DNA of 14,501 bases from B25-G16 sp964549945 (GCA_964549945.1 CAZJXD010000117.1:1-14501); one strand, 5' to 3'. Counted from the stretch's first letter, positions 6,277-13,249 are shown. Notes: generated by a model from the letters alone, not told the origin. Numbers and translations are program-made.

Positions 6277-7770
6277 TTAAATCAGCGTTGCCTCGTCTAC
6301 CTTAACCAAGGGCAGTTCTATGAGGAAGGTGGTGCCCTCAGGGCAGGTGTATTTGACCTTAATGTTCCCCCCGTGTTTTTCCAGTATGTCTCGTACGGTA
6401 CTCAGGCCCAACCCGGTACCCTTGCCTTCCTCTTTGGTGGTAAAGAAAGGCTCGAATATCTTGGGGATGTCTTCCTGCGGGATGCCACATCCTGTATCGC
6501 TGATCTCCACGTAGATCTTTCCCTCCTCTTTATCCTTGCTCGCCCGTATGGTGATAGCCCCTTTGCCGTCCATGGCCTGGGTGGCATTTATGATCATATT
6601 GGTAAAGACCTGGATGAGCTGGTTGTTGTCGCCCTCACAGATCAACATGGATGAGGAGAACTTCTTGTGGACCGAGATATTCTGAAGAAGGGCATGCTCT
6701 CTCAGAAAGGAGAAGGCCTGCTCTATAACCCCGTTAATGTTCAGGATCTCCTTTTTAAACTCCGTCTGCCTTGAGTAGGCGAGGAGGTTTTTCACGATCT
6801 CCTTGCATCGGTTGGTATCAGCGACGATATCCAGTATCTGCTTACGCAACGGGTTGTCTTCTTCCAGTTCTTCGAGGATCAAGCTGGCGTCTATCAGTAT
6901 GCCGCTAAGGGGATTATTGATCTCATGGGCCACACCAGCCGCCAGGTGACCGAGGGATGCCATCTTGTTCGACTGCATCATCTTGATCCTTTCGGCTTCC
7001 TTCAGTTTTTTCTCGATCTCTATCTTCGGCCTCAGATCGGTATAGATACCCATGGTGGCGATCTCCCTGCCATCTTGGTAGATAATAGAGGCGTTCATCT
7101 CAACGGGTATCTCCTCACCTGAGGAGTGGATTACCGTCATCTCCGTGGTGTGGAGTTTGCCTACCCCACCGTAGTCAGGGCTCCTGAGTTTCTTCATAAC
7201 GCTCCTTGCGCCGCCCGGCGTGTACAGATACTCGGCAATGCTTTTGCCTACGGCCATCTGGTCAGTATAGCCGAATAACCTTCGGGCGCTTTCGTTCATG
7301 AGCAGGACCACGCCCTTCATATCCGCAACAACGATCGCGGATACGGAGCTGGCGATGATGTTCTCCAGGAAGTCATTCGTCTTCCGCAACTCGAGCTCGA
7401 GGAGCTTGGTCCGGGTAACATCGCGCAAGCTCAGCATTATATAGCTCACATCCCCCTTTTCGTTGAAGATGGGTGAGCATACCCTGTCCTCATACACCTC
7501 TTGTCCGTCGAATCCCGTGATTTCGATTATCTCGGAGGCCCCTCGTTTTTCGTTCAACGCGTGGTAGATAGGGCACGTTGACTTTGGACACGGCTCCTCG
7601 GTTTTACAGAGGATTTGATTACATTGTTTTCCGATCAGCTCTTCCTCTCGGTACCCATATTTATTAAGGAACCTCTCGTTGGCCGCGGTCACGACCATAT
7701 CTGAGGTGAGAAGCAAGGTGGGGTATGAGAGAGATTCGAAAAGCCTGTCGCGCCAATTGTATTTTTCCAT
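6277..7770 (-). CDS. PAS-PAS sensor histidine kinase with Cys cluster in the first PAS domain
   Basis: The 497-residue protein is cytoplasmic, with no membrane helices. PAS1 (about 8-120) carries Cys50, Cys55, Cys61 and Cys66 in the segment after EEELIGKQC, plus Cys98. PAS2 (about 133-250) has IIASSVSAIVVADMKG and a later VEMNASIIYQDG. The H-box is HLAAGVAHEINNPLSG with His282, of the NtrB/AtoS type. The ATPase domain has NMIINATQAM (391-400), DTGCGI (425-430), a FFTT lid and GTGLGL (451-456). The Cys spacing resembles PAS domains thought to hold a redox-active site or metal centre, so a redox or metal signal is plausible but unproven. It begins 18 bases after the second ACT protein. No partner with a sigma-54 activator domain is nearby, although this kinase type often has one. 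Confidence 0.95.
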   Translation of the reverse strand: MEKYNWRDRLFESLSYPTLLLTSDMVVTAANERFLNKYGYREEELIGKQCNQILCKTEEPCPKSTCPIYHALNEKRGASEIIEITGFDGQEVYEDRVCSPIFNEKGDVSYIMLSLRDVTRTKLLELELRKTNDFLENIIASSVSAIVVADMKGVVLLMNESARRLFGYTDQMAVGKSIAEYLYTPGGARSVMKKLRSPDYGGVGKLHTTEMTVIHSSGEEIPVEMNASIIYQDGREIATMGIYTDLRPKIEIEKKLKEAERIKMMQSNKMASLGHLAAGVAHEINNPLSGILIDASLILEELEEDNPLRKQILDIVADTNRCKEIVKNLLAYSRQTEFKKEILNINGVIEQAFSFLREHALLQNISVHKKFSSSMLICEGDNNQLIQVFTNMIINATQAMDGKGAITIRASKDKEEGKIYVEISDTGCGIPQEDIPKIFEPFFTTKEEGKGTGLGLSTVRDILEKHGGNIKVKYTCPEGTTFLIELPLVKVDEATLI

Positions 7771-7788
7771 CTCGTTTTCCTATAATAA

Positions 7789-8277
7789 TTACTTCGCTAC
7801 CTCGAATGTCTTGGTCAATACCTGCTCCGCCCTGTCGAGGTCATCCTGGGCCAGGATCAGGTAGACGGAGGATGAGGCACAGCCGGATGCGATTAGTGGT
7901 ATGCCCTCCTTTGAGATGGCCGAAAAAGCGGCCTCGGCTATACCGTACCTGTCACCGAAGTGGGGGCCGTGGAAAAAGATAATACCAACGGGATAGATAT
8001 ATCGGTGCGATGTAGGAATGCCCGTTTGCTCCAGGGACGCATGGAAACCCACACCTTCCCTTTCAGGGAGGCAGAAGACAAAGGAGAGTTCGCGATCCGA
8101 CTCCTGCGCCAATATGAATGGTGCCTTTAAGCCTTGAATGTCATGGCCGGTGAGTATCTCTCCCAGGGATTTGGCTGCGGTGATAGGGCAGGACAGTTCA
8201 ATCAGGGCTAACTCGGGTATCCTTTGAAAGCCATAGGTCTTGACCCTGGATTCCCAATAGACAGCGATAGTCTCCAT
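7789..8277 (-). CDS. Small tandem ACT-domain protein (aspartokinase-regulatory-like)
   Basis: The 162-residue soluble protein has two ACT-like halves. The first (about 22-86) begins ELALIELSCPITAAKSLGEIL. The second (about 97-160) reads VGIIFFHGPHFGDRYGIAEA, then FSAISKEGIPLIASGCASSS and VYLILAQDDLDRAEQVLTK. The second half closely follows the C-terminal ACT of aspartokinase, where such modules bind lysine or threonine. There is no kinase domain here, so it is a stand-alone sensor or binding module, possibly pairing with the related product at 8283-8822. It starts 5 bases after that gene's stop, with AAGGGAA upstream, and precedes the PAS-PAS kinase by 18 bases. I know no characterised protein of this build. 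The ACT call rests on pattern; ligand and role are unknown. Confidence 0.82.
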   Translation of the reverse strand: METIAVYWESRVKTYGFQRIPELALIELSCPITAAKSLGEILTGHDIQGLKAPFILAQESDRELSFVFCLPEREGVGFHASLEQTGIPTSHRYIYPVGIIFFHGPHFGDRYGIAEAAFSAISKEGIPLIASGCASSSVYLILAQDDLDRAEQVLTKTFEVAK

Positions 8278-8282
8278 GACAC

Positions 8283-8822
8283 TCAGTTCCCTTTGCCTTT
8301 TTTGACCTCGTCACTCTGGTAGTAGATGAGCTCAGGTTTTATTGGCGCGTGATCATCCGGCAGCTGAAAGGAGTTCCGAACGACCTCAATGCCCTTATCT
8401 ATGGTATGGTAATCGGTGATAAATGAGATTGCGGAAAGCGAGGTGGCTATCCCGTATATTGGGATGGACTGCGCCGCCCACAACACCATCACCCAGCCGA
8501 GTATCTTTATAGGGGAACGGTGGGGATAGACCGTGAGGATGCCCACATGTTCCCGTGGCTGTATTGCCCAGCCCCTCGGCAGGATGCCTTTGGCATTGAG
8601 GATCCCTGAGGTACGGGTGAAGTCATACTGGTGGGGGCAAATGGTAAGTTGATGGAATCCGTTGTTCAGTTGGCTATAGGTGAGGAATGCGATATTGATC
8701 TTTTGAGAGGCCAAGAGCTTGCTTACCCTCGGAACTATCTTCTCCGGGGGGTCAGGCCCTCTCAGATCAAACTGACAGAGCTCAAGGCTCTGCTTCATCC
8801 CCCCTAACTTCACTTTCTCCAT
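8283..8822 (-). CDS. Second tandem ACT-like protein, partner of the gene at 7789-8277
   Basis: The 179-residue soluble protein is a probable distant paralog of the next gene. The first half (about 13-80) has LELCQFDLRGPDPPEKIVPR and a strand around GFHQLTICPH. The second half (about 93-155) is ACT-like: VGILTVYPHRSPIKILGWVM, then QSIPIYGIATSLSAISFI and IDKGIEVVRNSF. The family's glycine-rich ligand loop is poorly kept in this copy. It might therefore play a structural role in a heterodimer. A charged tail ends in DEVKKGKGN. The ATG at 8822 was kept. Another ATG at 8798 has a G-run directly against it, which is poor spacing. It follows the lone receiver gene by 81 bases, probably in the same transcript. 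The domain assignment is weaker than for its neighbour. Confidence 0.72.
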   Translation of the reverse strand: MEKVKLGGMKQSLELCQFDLRGPDPPEKIVPRVSKLLASQKINIAFLTYSQLNNGFHQLTICPHQYDFTRTSGILNAKGILPRGWAIQPREHVGILTVYPHRSPIKILGWVMVLWAAQSIPIYGIATSLSAISFITDYHTIDKGIEVVRNSFQLPDDHAPIKPELIYYQSDEVKKGKGN

Positions 8823-8861
8823 CAGGCGGCCACCATAGTAAAGGGGGGTAATTCGCTACAG

Positions 8862-8867
8862 ATTATA
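8862..8867 (-). promoter_or_regulatory. Possible internal -10 before the ACT genes
   Basis: The minus strand has a perfect TATAAT at 8867-8862, but the hexamer 17 bases upstream is a poor -35 (TTTTCT). The ATGCGCAT palindrome sits directly upstream. It may be a regulated internal promoter for the ACT and kinase genes, or chance. Confidence 0.22.
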
Positions 8868-8903
8868 TCCGAATGCGCATGCTGAGAAAAGGGAAGGATT
8901 ATT

Positions 8904-9296
8904 TCACGATTTGCCTGTATACTCATCTATCATGGACATCAGTCTATCCAGATCAATCGGTTTTGCTATATAATCATCAGCGAGCGTGCTCATACCTTCT
9001 CGGTGGGTATATCGGGTACTGCTGACTGCCGAACCGACGGCGGTGAGAAGGACAATGGTTATATCTTGATATTCCGGGTTATTTTTTAGCTCATCGCAGA
9101 GTTCGTAGCCGTTTTTTCGAGGCATCATTACATCGAGGATAATCAAATCCGGCCGTTCCTCCTGAATCTTATCCCATGCCTCTATACCATCGTATGCCTT
9201 CGCGACTCTGTAATGTTTGCTCTCCAGTTTCATGGAGATTGCCTCGACCAGATCGGGATCATCATCAACTACCAGAATAAGTTTTTCCTCGGACAT
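8904..9296 (-). CDS. Single-domain response regulator (REC) with extended beta4-beta5 region
   Basis: The 130-residue protein is one receiver domain with no output: Asp11/Asp12, phospho-acceptor Asp55 (LDVMMP), Thr85 (LLTA) and Lys112 (AKPID). Between Thr85 and Lys112 there are 27 positions, a few more than in CheY-like receivers. The extra segment (SSTRYTHREGMSTLADDYI) recurs in the paralog at 12854-13249. It probably acts as a phosphate carrier or protein-binding switch. It is the first gene of the minus-strand operon, under the promoter at 9358-9386. A GGGGGG ribosome site lies about 6 bases before the ATG. Its kinase may be either operon kinase or the Cache kinase at 10750, whose adjacent receiver is this protein's paralog. 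Confidence 0.93.
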   Translation of the reverse strand: MSEEKLILVVDDDPDLVEAISMKLESKHYRVAKAYDGIEAWDKIQEERPDLIILDVMMPRKNGYELCDELKNNPEYQDITIVLLTAVGSAVSSTRYTHREGMSTLADDYIAKPIDLDRLMSMIDEYTGKS

Positions 9297-9357
9297 ACAT
9301 TACCCCCCAGCCTGTAATTGTGGTTTACGGAAGATATCGCGGTGAACTCTACTTTTT

Positions 9358-9386
9358 ACTATATTCACTCATTTTTCTTTAGTCAA
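9358..9386 (-). promoter_or_regulatory. Sigma-70-type promoter of the REC-ACT-ACT-kinase-kinase operon
   Basis: On the minus strand TTGACT (9386-9381) is separated by 17 bases from TATAGT (9363-9358). Each hexamer differs from consensus at one position. Start of transcription would be near 9351, giving a leader of about 55 bases before the REC ATG at 9296. Confidence 0.75.
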
Positions 9387-9427
9387 CAGGAAATCATCGG
9401 GCACATGAGAACGCGGGAAGGAATTCG

Positions 9428-9482
9428 GATGCTTCTTCAACAAGGAATCATCGGTAGTTCACCCTCCAAGAGGTGAAGCATC
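9428..9482. repeat. Nested inverted repeats in the divergent region
   Basis: GATGCTTC (9428-9435) is inverted as GAAGCATC (9475-9482). TTCACC (about 9458-9463) is inverted as GGTGAA (9472-9477). The two right arms overlap into GGTGAAGCATC, so the pairings compete for GAA. There is no T-run. It could be an operator or an RNA switch. The pairing is seen; the role is unknown. Confidence 0.25.
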
Positions 9483-9689
9483 GCAGGCGAGGAAGAAACC
9501 AATGAAGCGTAGGCTATTGGGCGGGCGAAGTGATTTGTATTATCCATTTATGGGGTTTACTGCGGGGCGTATTATGTGTAAAAAGGAATTGACTCATGGA
9601 GAAGGATAGGCGGGGGCGTTTGTGTGCATCTCGTTCAGCCTTGCCAAGCCCTGCCACGTATATGAACGATTAGTAAGGGAGGGAATGCC

Positions 9690-10316
9690 GTGACGAAGAT
9701 GAGGGCCCTCGTCATAGATGACGATCAGCGGGTGTTGGATAAGATTAGCGAAATGCTCGCCGATGAGGGCTATGAGGTAGACGTATCGCTGAGCGGCCGG
9801 CAAGGACTCGAATGGGCCTCCCATAGACACTACGATATCGTTATCACCGATATCCGGATGCCGGACATCAGCGGTATGAGCGTACTCAGGGACATTAAGA
9901 TGGCCAAGCCATCCCTTCCCGTTATTATCATATCCGGTCATGCAACGATACATTCAGCGGAACACGCCTTGAAACTCGGGGCAACGGATTACCTGGAAAA
10001 GCCATTTAGCCGTTCACAGCTTCTCGAAATGGTAACCTCAGCGCTTGAGATCGCTGCGTCACAGGACACCGGAGAAGGGCAATTAACCCACAAAGAGGAA
10101 CTACTCAAGGTGCTTGAGCGGGCTGCATTCGATAACGAGTTCGTCTTCAGTTTGCTCAATGACGGGGTGGACGCCCTCGATGGGTATGAGTTATCGGGGC
10201 CTGAGAAGCTCGCCATATTAACGGGCGATATCTCGTGGATAGAGGATAAGGTCGGGTCCCTTACCCCATCTCAGAGGCGCTGGCTTGATTTGAGCAAGCA
10301 ATCCGGCATCTGGTGA
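9690..10316 (+). CDS. Response regulator: REC domain plus C-terminal helical domain resembling Os1348/NHLP-type sequences
   Basis: The 208-residue protein starts at GTG, with AAGGGAGGG 6 bases upstream supporting this over the ATG three codons later. The receiver (about 4-120) has Asp10-Asp12, phospho-acceptor Asp54 (ITDIRMPD), Ser82 in place of the usual Thr, and Lys104 (LEKPF). A linker follows. Residues about 134-208 form an all-helical region: KEELLKVLERAAFDNEFVFS, ELSGPEKLAILTGDISWIED and GSLTPSQRRWLDL. The pattern 'one acidic residue-rich helix, D-aa-L-xxY-L-x-x-E-K-x-A-I-xxGD-WIE' resembles the helical domain of LigA-like and Os1348-type NHLP precursor proteins. This is from memory and needs a profile search. 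The output is not a known DNA-binding domain, so it likely works by protein contact. It is an isolated gene, with a 433-base gap downstream before the kinase. Confidence 0.85.
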   Translation: MTKMRALVIDDDQRVLDKISEMLADEGYEVDVSLSGRQGLEWASHRHYDIVITDIRMPDISGMSVLRDIKMAKPSLPVIIISGHATIHSAEHALKLGATDYLEKPFSRSQLLEMVTSALEIAASQDTGEGQLTHKEELLKVLERAAFDNEFVFSLLNDGVDALDGYELSGPEKLAILTGDISWIEDKVGSLTPSQRRWLDLSKQSGIW

Positions 10317-10516
10317 ACCCTTCAGGCTTATCTCGATCCCCTAATTTCAGTGAATAGCACTGTTACACCGCACATCCACGTGCCATTACCGGTACAGAAC
10401 CAAAGAAGGATACAATCCTTCGTGAGGATGATGGGCAGGTATCCCCTCTCTCATATGGCACGTGAACTCCTTGCCCCTCAATAGGTATTTTGGCCTAATT
10501 GCAGTAGGTGAAAGGC
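10317..10516. other. Intergenic region between the REC fusion gene and the small Cys-rich ORF
   Basis: It contains the inverted-repeat-closed element at 10377-10464 and a weak promoter-like pair (TTGCCC 10471-10476, 17 bases, CCTAAT 10494-10499). The 10-base word TCAATAGGTA occurs at 10478-10487 and again at 10541-10550. I see no larger coding frame before 10517. Confidence 0.5.
10377..10464. repeat. 10-bp inverted repeat enclosing a structured 88-base element
   Basis: CACGTGCCAT (10377-10386) is exactly inverted as ATGGCACGTG (10455-10464). The stem can continue with TACC (10387-10390) against GGTA (10438-10441). Inside is a perfect 7-bp hairpin with a 3-base loop: GAAGGAT (10405-10411), ACA, ATCCTTC (10415-10421). 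The nested pairing suggests a folded RNA. It is not followed by a T-run. The strand is undetermined; plus is more natural given the flanking genes. Confidence 0.4.
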
Positions 10517-10684
10517 ATGAGAGAGAATGGCTCCTGTTCTTCAATAGGTACTGTTTCATTGTATTTGGGTATTTTCCCTGATTGCACGCAGCACATTTCG
10601 TATTTACACTTAATCCAGGAGTTTAAGAAAGGGATGAAACCGATGCCATGCGTATACTGCCCTGTCACGGAAGGGTATCGGTGA
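10517..10684 (+). CDS. Possible small Cys-containing protein, 55 residues
   Basis: I do not recognise this product. An ATG at 10517 with AGGTG 6 bases upstream opens a 55-codon frame to TGA at 10682-10684. The peptide starts MRENGSCSSIG and includes LGIFPDCTQHISYLHLIQEF and a CVYC pair (Cys45, Cys48) near the end, with Cys7 and Cys23 earlier. This looks more protein-like than random sequence. The same frame continues past the TGA for 33 codons with further cysteines (CLYREKTGSERCTCC) before the next TGA, overlapping the start of the kinase gene. It may be an intact small protein, one broken by a nonsense change, or a TGA read as selenocysteine. A minus-strand frame is also open here, so coding is uncertain. 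Confidence 0.4.
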   Translation: MRENGSCSSIGTVSLYLGIFPDCTQHISYLHLIQEFKKGMKPMPCVYCPVTEGYR

Positions 10685-10749
10685 GGTGGAAAAGGTGCGC
10701 ACGCCGATGGCTGCCTATACAGAGAGAAGACGGGTTCGGAGAGATGCAC

Positions 10750-12693
10750 ATGCTGCTTAGGGGCAAACTGGCGTTCTATTTTTTGATTGTGGTCTTGGTG
10801 AGTGGGGTAATATCCACCCTTGTGGGCATAAGCTTAATAAACAGGCATATCATCAAGAGGGCACAAAACCAGGTGAGACATGACCTCGCATCCGCCTGGA
10901 TGGTCTATAACGAAAAGCTCAAGGATGTGGAGGATATTATCAAGGTTACCTCGGAGAGGTTTTTTCTGAAAAATGGCCTTGCCACAGGAGCGCTCGATAT
11001 ACCGGGCAGGGAGCTCGAGAGGGTGAGGAAGTCATATGGGTTGGATATCCTCACATTAACGGATAGAAAAGGGCTGGTCATTGCAAGGACCAGAAATCCC
11101 TATAATCTCGGCGACGACCAGTCAAACGATGCCCTGGTAAGCAGGGCCTTGAAGGGGAGTTCAGCTGCCGCCACCCAGATCATACCGGTGGAGCAATTGA
11201 GGCTAGAAGGGGATGGCCTTCCTGAAAAAGCGTATACCGTCTTCAAGGAAACTCCAAAGGCGAAGCCAACCGGCAAGGTGTATGAGACCTCGGGAATAAT
11301 GCTTAAGGCAGCCGTGCCCGTAACGGATGATAACGGAGATCTAATTGGGGTGCTCTACGGGGGGGTATTTTTGAACCGGGATTACGAGATAGTCGATAGG
11401 ATCAAGGATATCGTATACAAGGGTGAAACGTACCAGGGCAAGGATATTGGAACCGCGACTATTTTTCAGTGGGATGTGCGCATCTCCACTAATGTCATAG
11501 GATTAAACGGCAACAGGGCTATCGAAACACGAGTCTCTAAGGAGGTATACGATGCCGTGTTGGAGAACGGTCGATCCTGGATAGATCGGGCTTTTGTGGT
11601 CAATGACTGGTACATAACGGCATACGAGCCGATAAGAGACTATAGCGGCAAGATTATCGGCATCCTTTACGTGGGAATACTCGAGCAACCCTACATCGAC
11701 ATGAAAATGGATGTGATCTGGTCCATGATAAAATATCTGATCATCGCGGTAGCAGTTGCCATGGGGATATCATTCTTCCTGGGGCGCGCGATTACCATAC
11801 CTATAAGAAATCTCGTCCATGCCACCGAGCAGATATCTCGCGGGAGTTTTCCAAGCGGGATTGAGATCACCTCGAGGGACGAAATAGGCACCCTGTCCGA
11901 GTCCTTTAATTCCATGTCGGGGCAGTTAAAGCAGACGCTCGATGAAAAGGACATCGCCTATGACAAGTTAAAGGATTTGAATACACGCTACCTTGAATTG
12001 TTGGGATTTGTCACCCATGAATTGATGCAACCCCTTGGCGTTCTGAAGGGCTACCTTATCATGATGGAGGATGTTGACCCCGAGAGATCGCTAAAGCCCG
12101 AGCAGCGAAGGCAGGCGGTATCGACGATGTTGAGAAACGTGAATATGTTGATCAACATGAGCCAGACCTATTTGCAGCTCTCCAAGCTCGAAAGCGGCGT
12201 GTTAGAGCTCCATAAGAGAAAGGTAGGCGTATACGAGGAGATTATTCTACCGGTTATGGAGGATAAAAGACCGCAATTAACCGTGAGGAACATCTCCTTC
12301 GAGGTGGAAAACGAGGAGGAATTTCAAGGCCTGGAGGTTTATGCCGATCCGATCATGTTGAGGATAGTGTATGATAATTTAGTCACCAACGCCATCAAAT
12401 ATGGCGCCAAAGGAGGAAGGATATACTTCGGCGTTCAAGACGAGGGAGAATTCTTCCGGTTCAACGTGAGGAATGAGGGAGAGGGGATCCCTCAGGATAA
12501 GCTGGAGACGATATTCGAGAAATTCGTCAGGATTGAGGGAAAAGCCGAGCACAGGGAGATGGGTACGGGCTTGGGATTATACAATGCCAGAGAGATAGTC
12601 AGGATGCACGGAGGGCGAATCTGGGCGGAATCGGTTGAGGGGAGGTGGGCCAATTTTATTTTCACGTTGACAAAGGACGAGCAAACAGTATAA
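10750..12693 (+). CDS. Membrane sensor histidine kinase: Cache sensor, HAMP, kinase core
   Basis: The product is 647 residues from the ATG at 10750. The frame is open 102 bases further upstream, but GGAGAG lies 6 bases before 10750 and the first membrane helix (about 8-30) then sits at the N-terminus. The extracytoplasmic sensor (about 31-320) ends with the pattern TATIFQWDVRISTNV, GNRAIETRVS, FVVNDWYITAYEPI and GILYVG, typical of Cache-type small-molecule sensors. A second membrane helix (about 324-346) is followed by HAMP (about 347-400). The H-box is THELMQPLG with His423, and the N-box is NLVTNAIKYG (about 543-552). The G1 box reads NEGEGI, with Asn575 where Asp is usual. GTGLGL is at 605-610. 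Asn occurs in some active kinases, so loss of activity is not implied. The lone receiver 160 bases downstream is its likely partner. Confidence 0.93.
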   Translation: MLLRGKLAFYFLIVVLVSGVISTLVGISLINRHIIKRAQNQVRHDLASAWMVYNEKLKDVEDIIKVTSERFFLKNGLATGALDIPGRELERVRKSYGLDILTLTDRKGLVIARTRNPYNLGDDQSNDALVSRALKGSSAAATQIIPVEQLRLEGDGLPEKAYTVFKETPKAKPTGKVYETSGIMLKAAVPVTDDNGDLIGVLYGGVFLNRDYEIVDRIKDIVYKGETYQGKDIGTATIFQWDVRISTNVIGLNGNRAIETRVSKEVYDAVLENGRSWIDRAFVVNDWYITAYEPIRDYSGKIIGILYVGILEQPYIDMKMDVIWSMIKYLIIAVAVAMGISFFLGRAITIPIRNLVHATEQISRGSFPSGIEITSRDEIGTLSESFNSMSGQLKQTLDEKDIAYDKLKDLNTRYLELLGFVTHELMQPLGVLKGYLIMMEDVDPERSLKPEQRRQAVSTMLRNVNMLINMSQTYLQLSKLESGVLELHKRKVGVYEEIILPVMEDKRPQLTVRNISFEVENEEEFQGLEVYADPIMLRIVYDNLVTNAIKYGAKGGRIYFGVQDEGEFFRFNVRNEGEGIPQDKLETIFEKFVRIEGKAEHREMGTGLGLYNAREIVRMHGGRIWAESVEGRWANFIFTLTKDEQTV

Positions 12694-12738
12694 AGCAAAA
12701 GGCACGCATCGCCCATGCACAAAGGAGATTGAGCACAA

Positions 12739-12748
12739 ATATGCATAT
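12739..12748. repeat. Perfect ATATGCATAT palindrome between kinase and receiver genes
   Basis: A 10-base perfect palindrome lies 45 bases after the kinase stop and about 105 bases before the receiver ATG. It may be a protein-binding site. No promoter hexamers of note are next to it, so this is a weak call. Confidence 0.15.
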
Positions 12749-12853
12749 AGCCCAGGGGTGATTGCAGGGTTCATTCTTACGAGCTGCCATTAAACGCGAC
12801 TTTTAGCACGGCACAAGGAGCTTTTTTCAGAACATCAAGTGAGGGGGATAACA

Positions 12854-13249
12854 ATGGGAGAGACAAAGGGCAAGATACTCGTCGTCGATGACGAACCCGA
12901 TGTGGTGGATATGCTGAGGATGATGCTTGAGAACGCTTCCTATGAGGTAGTCTCCGCGTACGACGGAAAGGAGGGAATCGAGAAGGCCAGGGAGGAGAAG
13001 CCGGATGCCATTGTGCTGGATCTCATGATGCCTGGTATGGATGGCTTTGAGGCCTGCAAGGAGATGAAAAACGACCCTGAATTGAAGGCTATCCCCGTTC
13101 TTGTCTTAACGGCCATAAGCAAGCATTTCTCGGACACCAAGTACGCAAGGAGCCTGGGATTGGGTCTGGTATCGGATGACTACATCGATAAGCCGGTAGA
13201 TCCAAACGTGTTGCTAAAACGAATCGCAGGCCTTCTGGGAAAGGGATAA
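12854..13249 (+). CDS. Single-domain response regulator (REC), paralog of the product at 8904-9296
   Basis: The product is 131 residues. A GTG 15 bases upstream is open, but GAGGGGG lies 6 bases before the ATG at 12854 and the resulting length matches the paralog (130), so this start was chosen. Receiver residues are Asp12/Asp13, phospho-acceptor Asp56 (LDLMMPG), Thr86 (LTA) and Lys113 (DKPVD). Between Thr86 and Lys113 it has the same long spacing as its paralog, with SDTKYARSLGLGLVSDDYI against SSTRYTHREGMSTLADDYI. There is no output domain. It follows the Cache kinase by 160 bases and probably receives phosphate from it. The nearest terminator is the hairpin at 13387-13422. Confidence 0.94.
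   Translation: MGETKGKILVVDDEPDVVDMLRMMLENASYEVVSAYDGKEGIEKAREEKPDAIVLDLMMPGMDGFEACKEMKNDPELKAIPVLVLTAISKHFSDTKYARSLGLGLVSDDYIDKPVDPNVLLKRIAGLLGKG

Larger units (their letters stand above)
9297..9689. other. Divergent intergenic region of 393 bases
   Basis: It separates the minus-strand operon from the plus-strand receiver gene. It holds the strong minus promoter (9358-9386), an inverted repeat at 9428-9482 and only tiny open frames (23 and 25 codons) that I do not accept as genes. I see no convincing promoter toward 9690. Confidence 0.6.

Noticed and set aside
9404..9475. 23-codon plus-strand frame in the divergent region
   Set aside because: Poorly spaced ribosome site and overlap with the inverted repeat; no protein pattern.
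9596..9673. 25-codon plus-strand frame with AAGGA 8 bases upstream, just before the receiver gene at 9690
   Set aside because: It could be a leader peptide, but there is no codon run, attenuator or terminator after it to support this.
10495..10749. Minus-strand 84-codon frame over the small Cys-rich ORF
   Set aside because: No ribosome site was noted, and the plus-strand frame has better initiation signals and lies in operon orientation.
10648..10749. N-terminal extension of the Cache kinase by 34 residues
   Set aside because: The extension is Arg/Trp-rich and not signal-like; the start at 10750 has a well-placed GGAGAG and leads straight into the first membrane helix.
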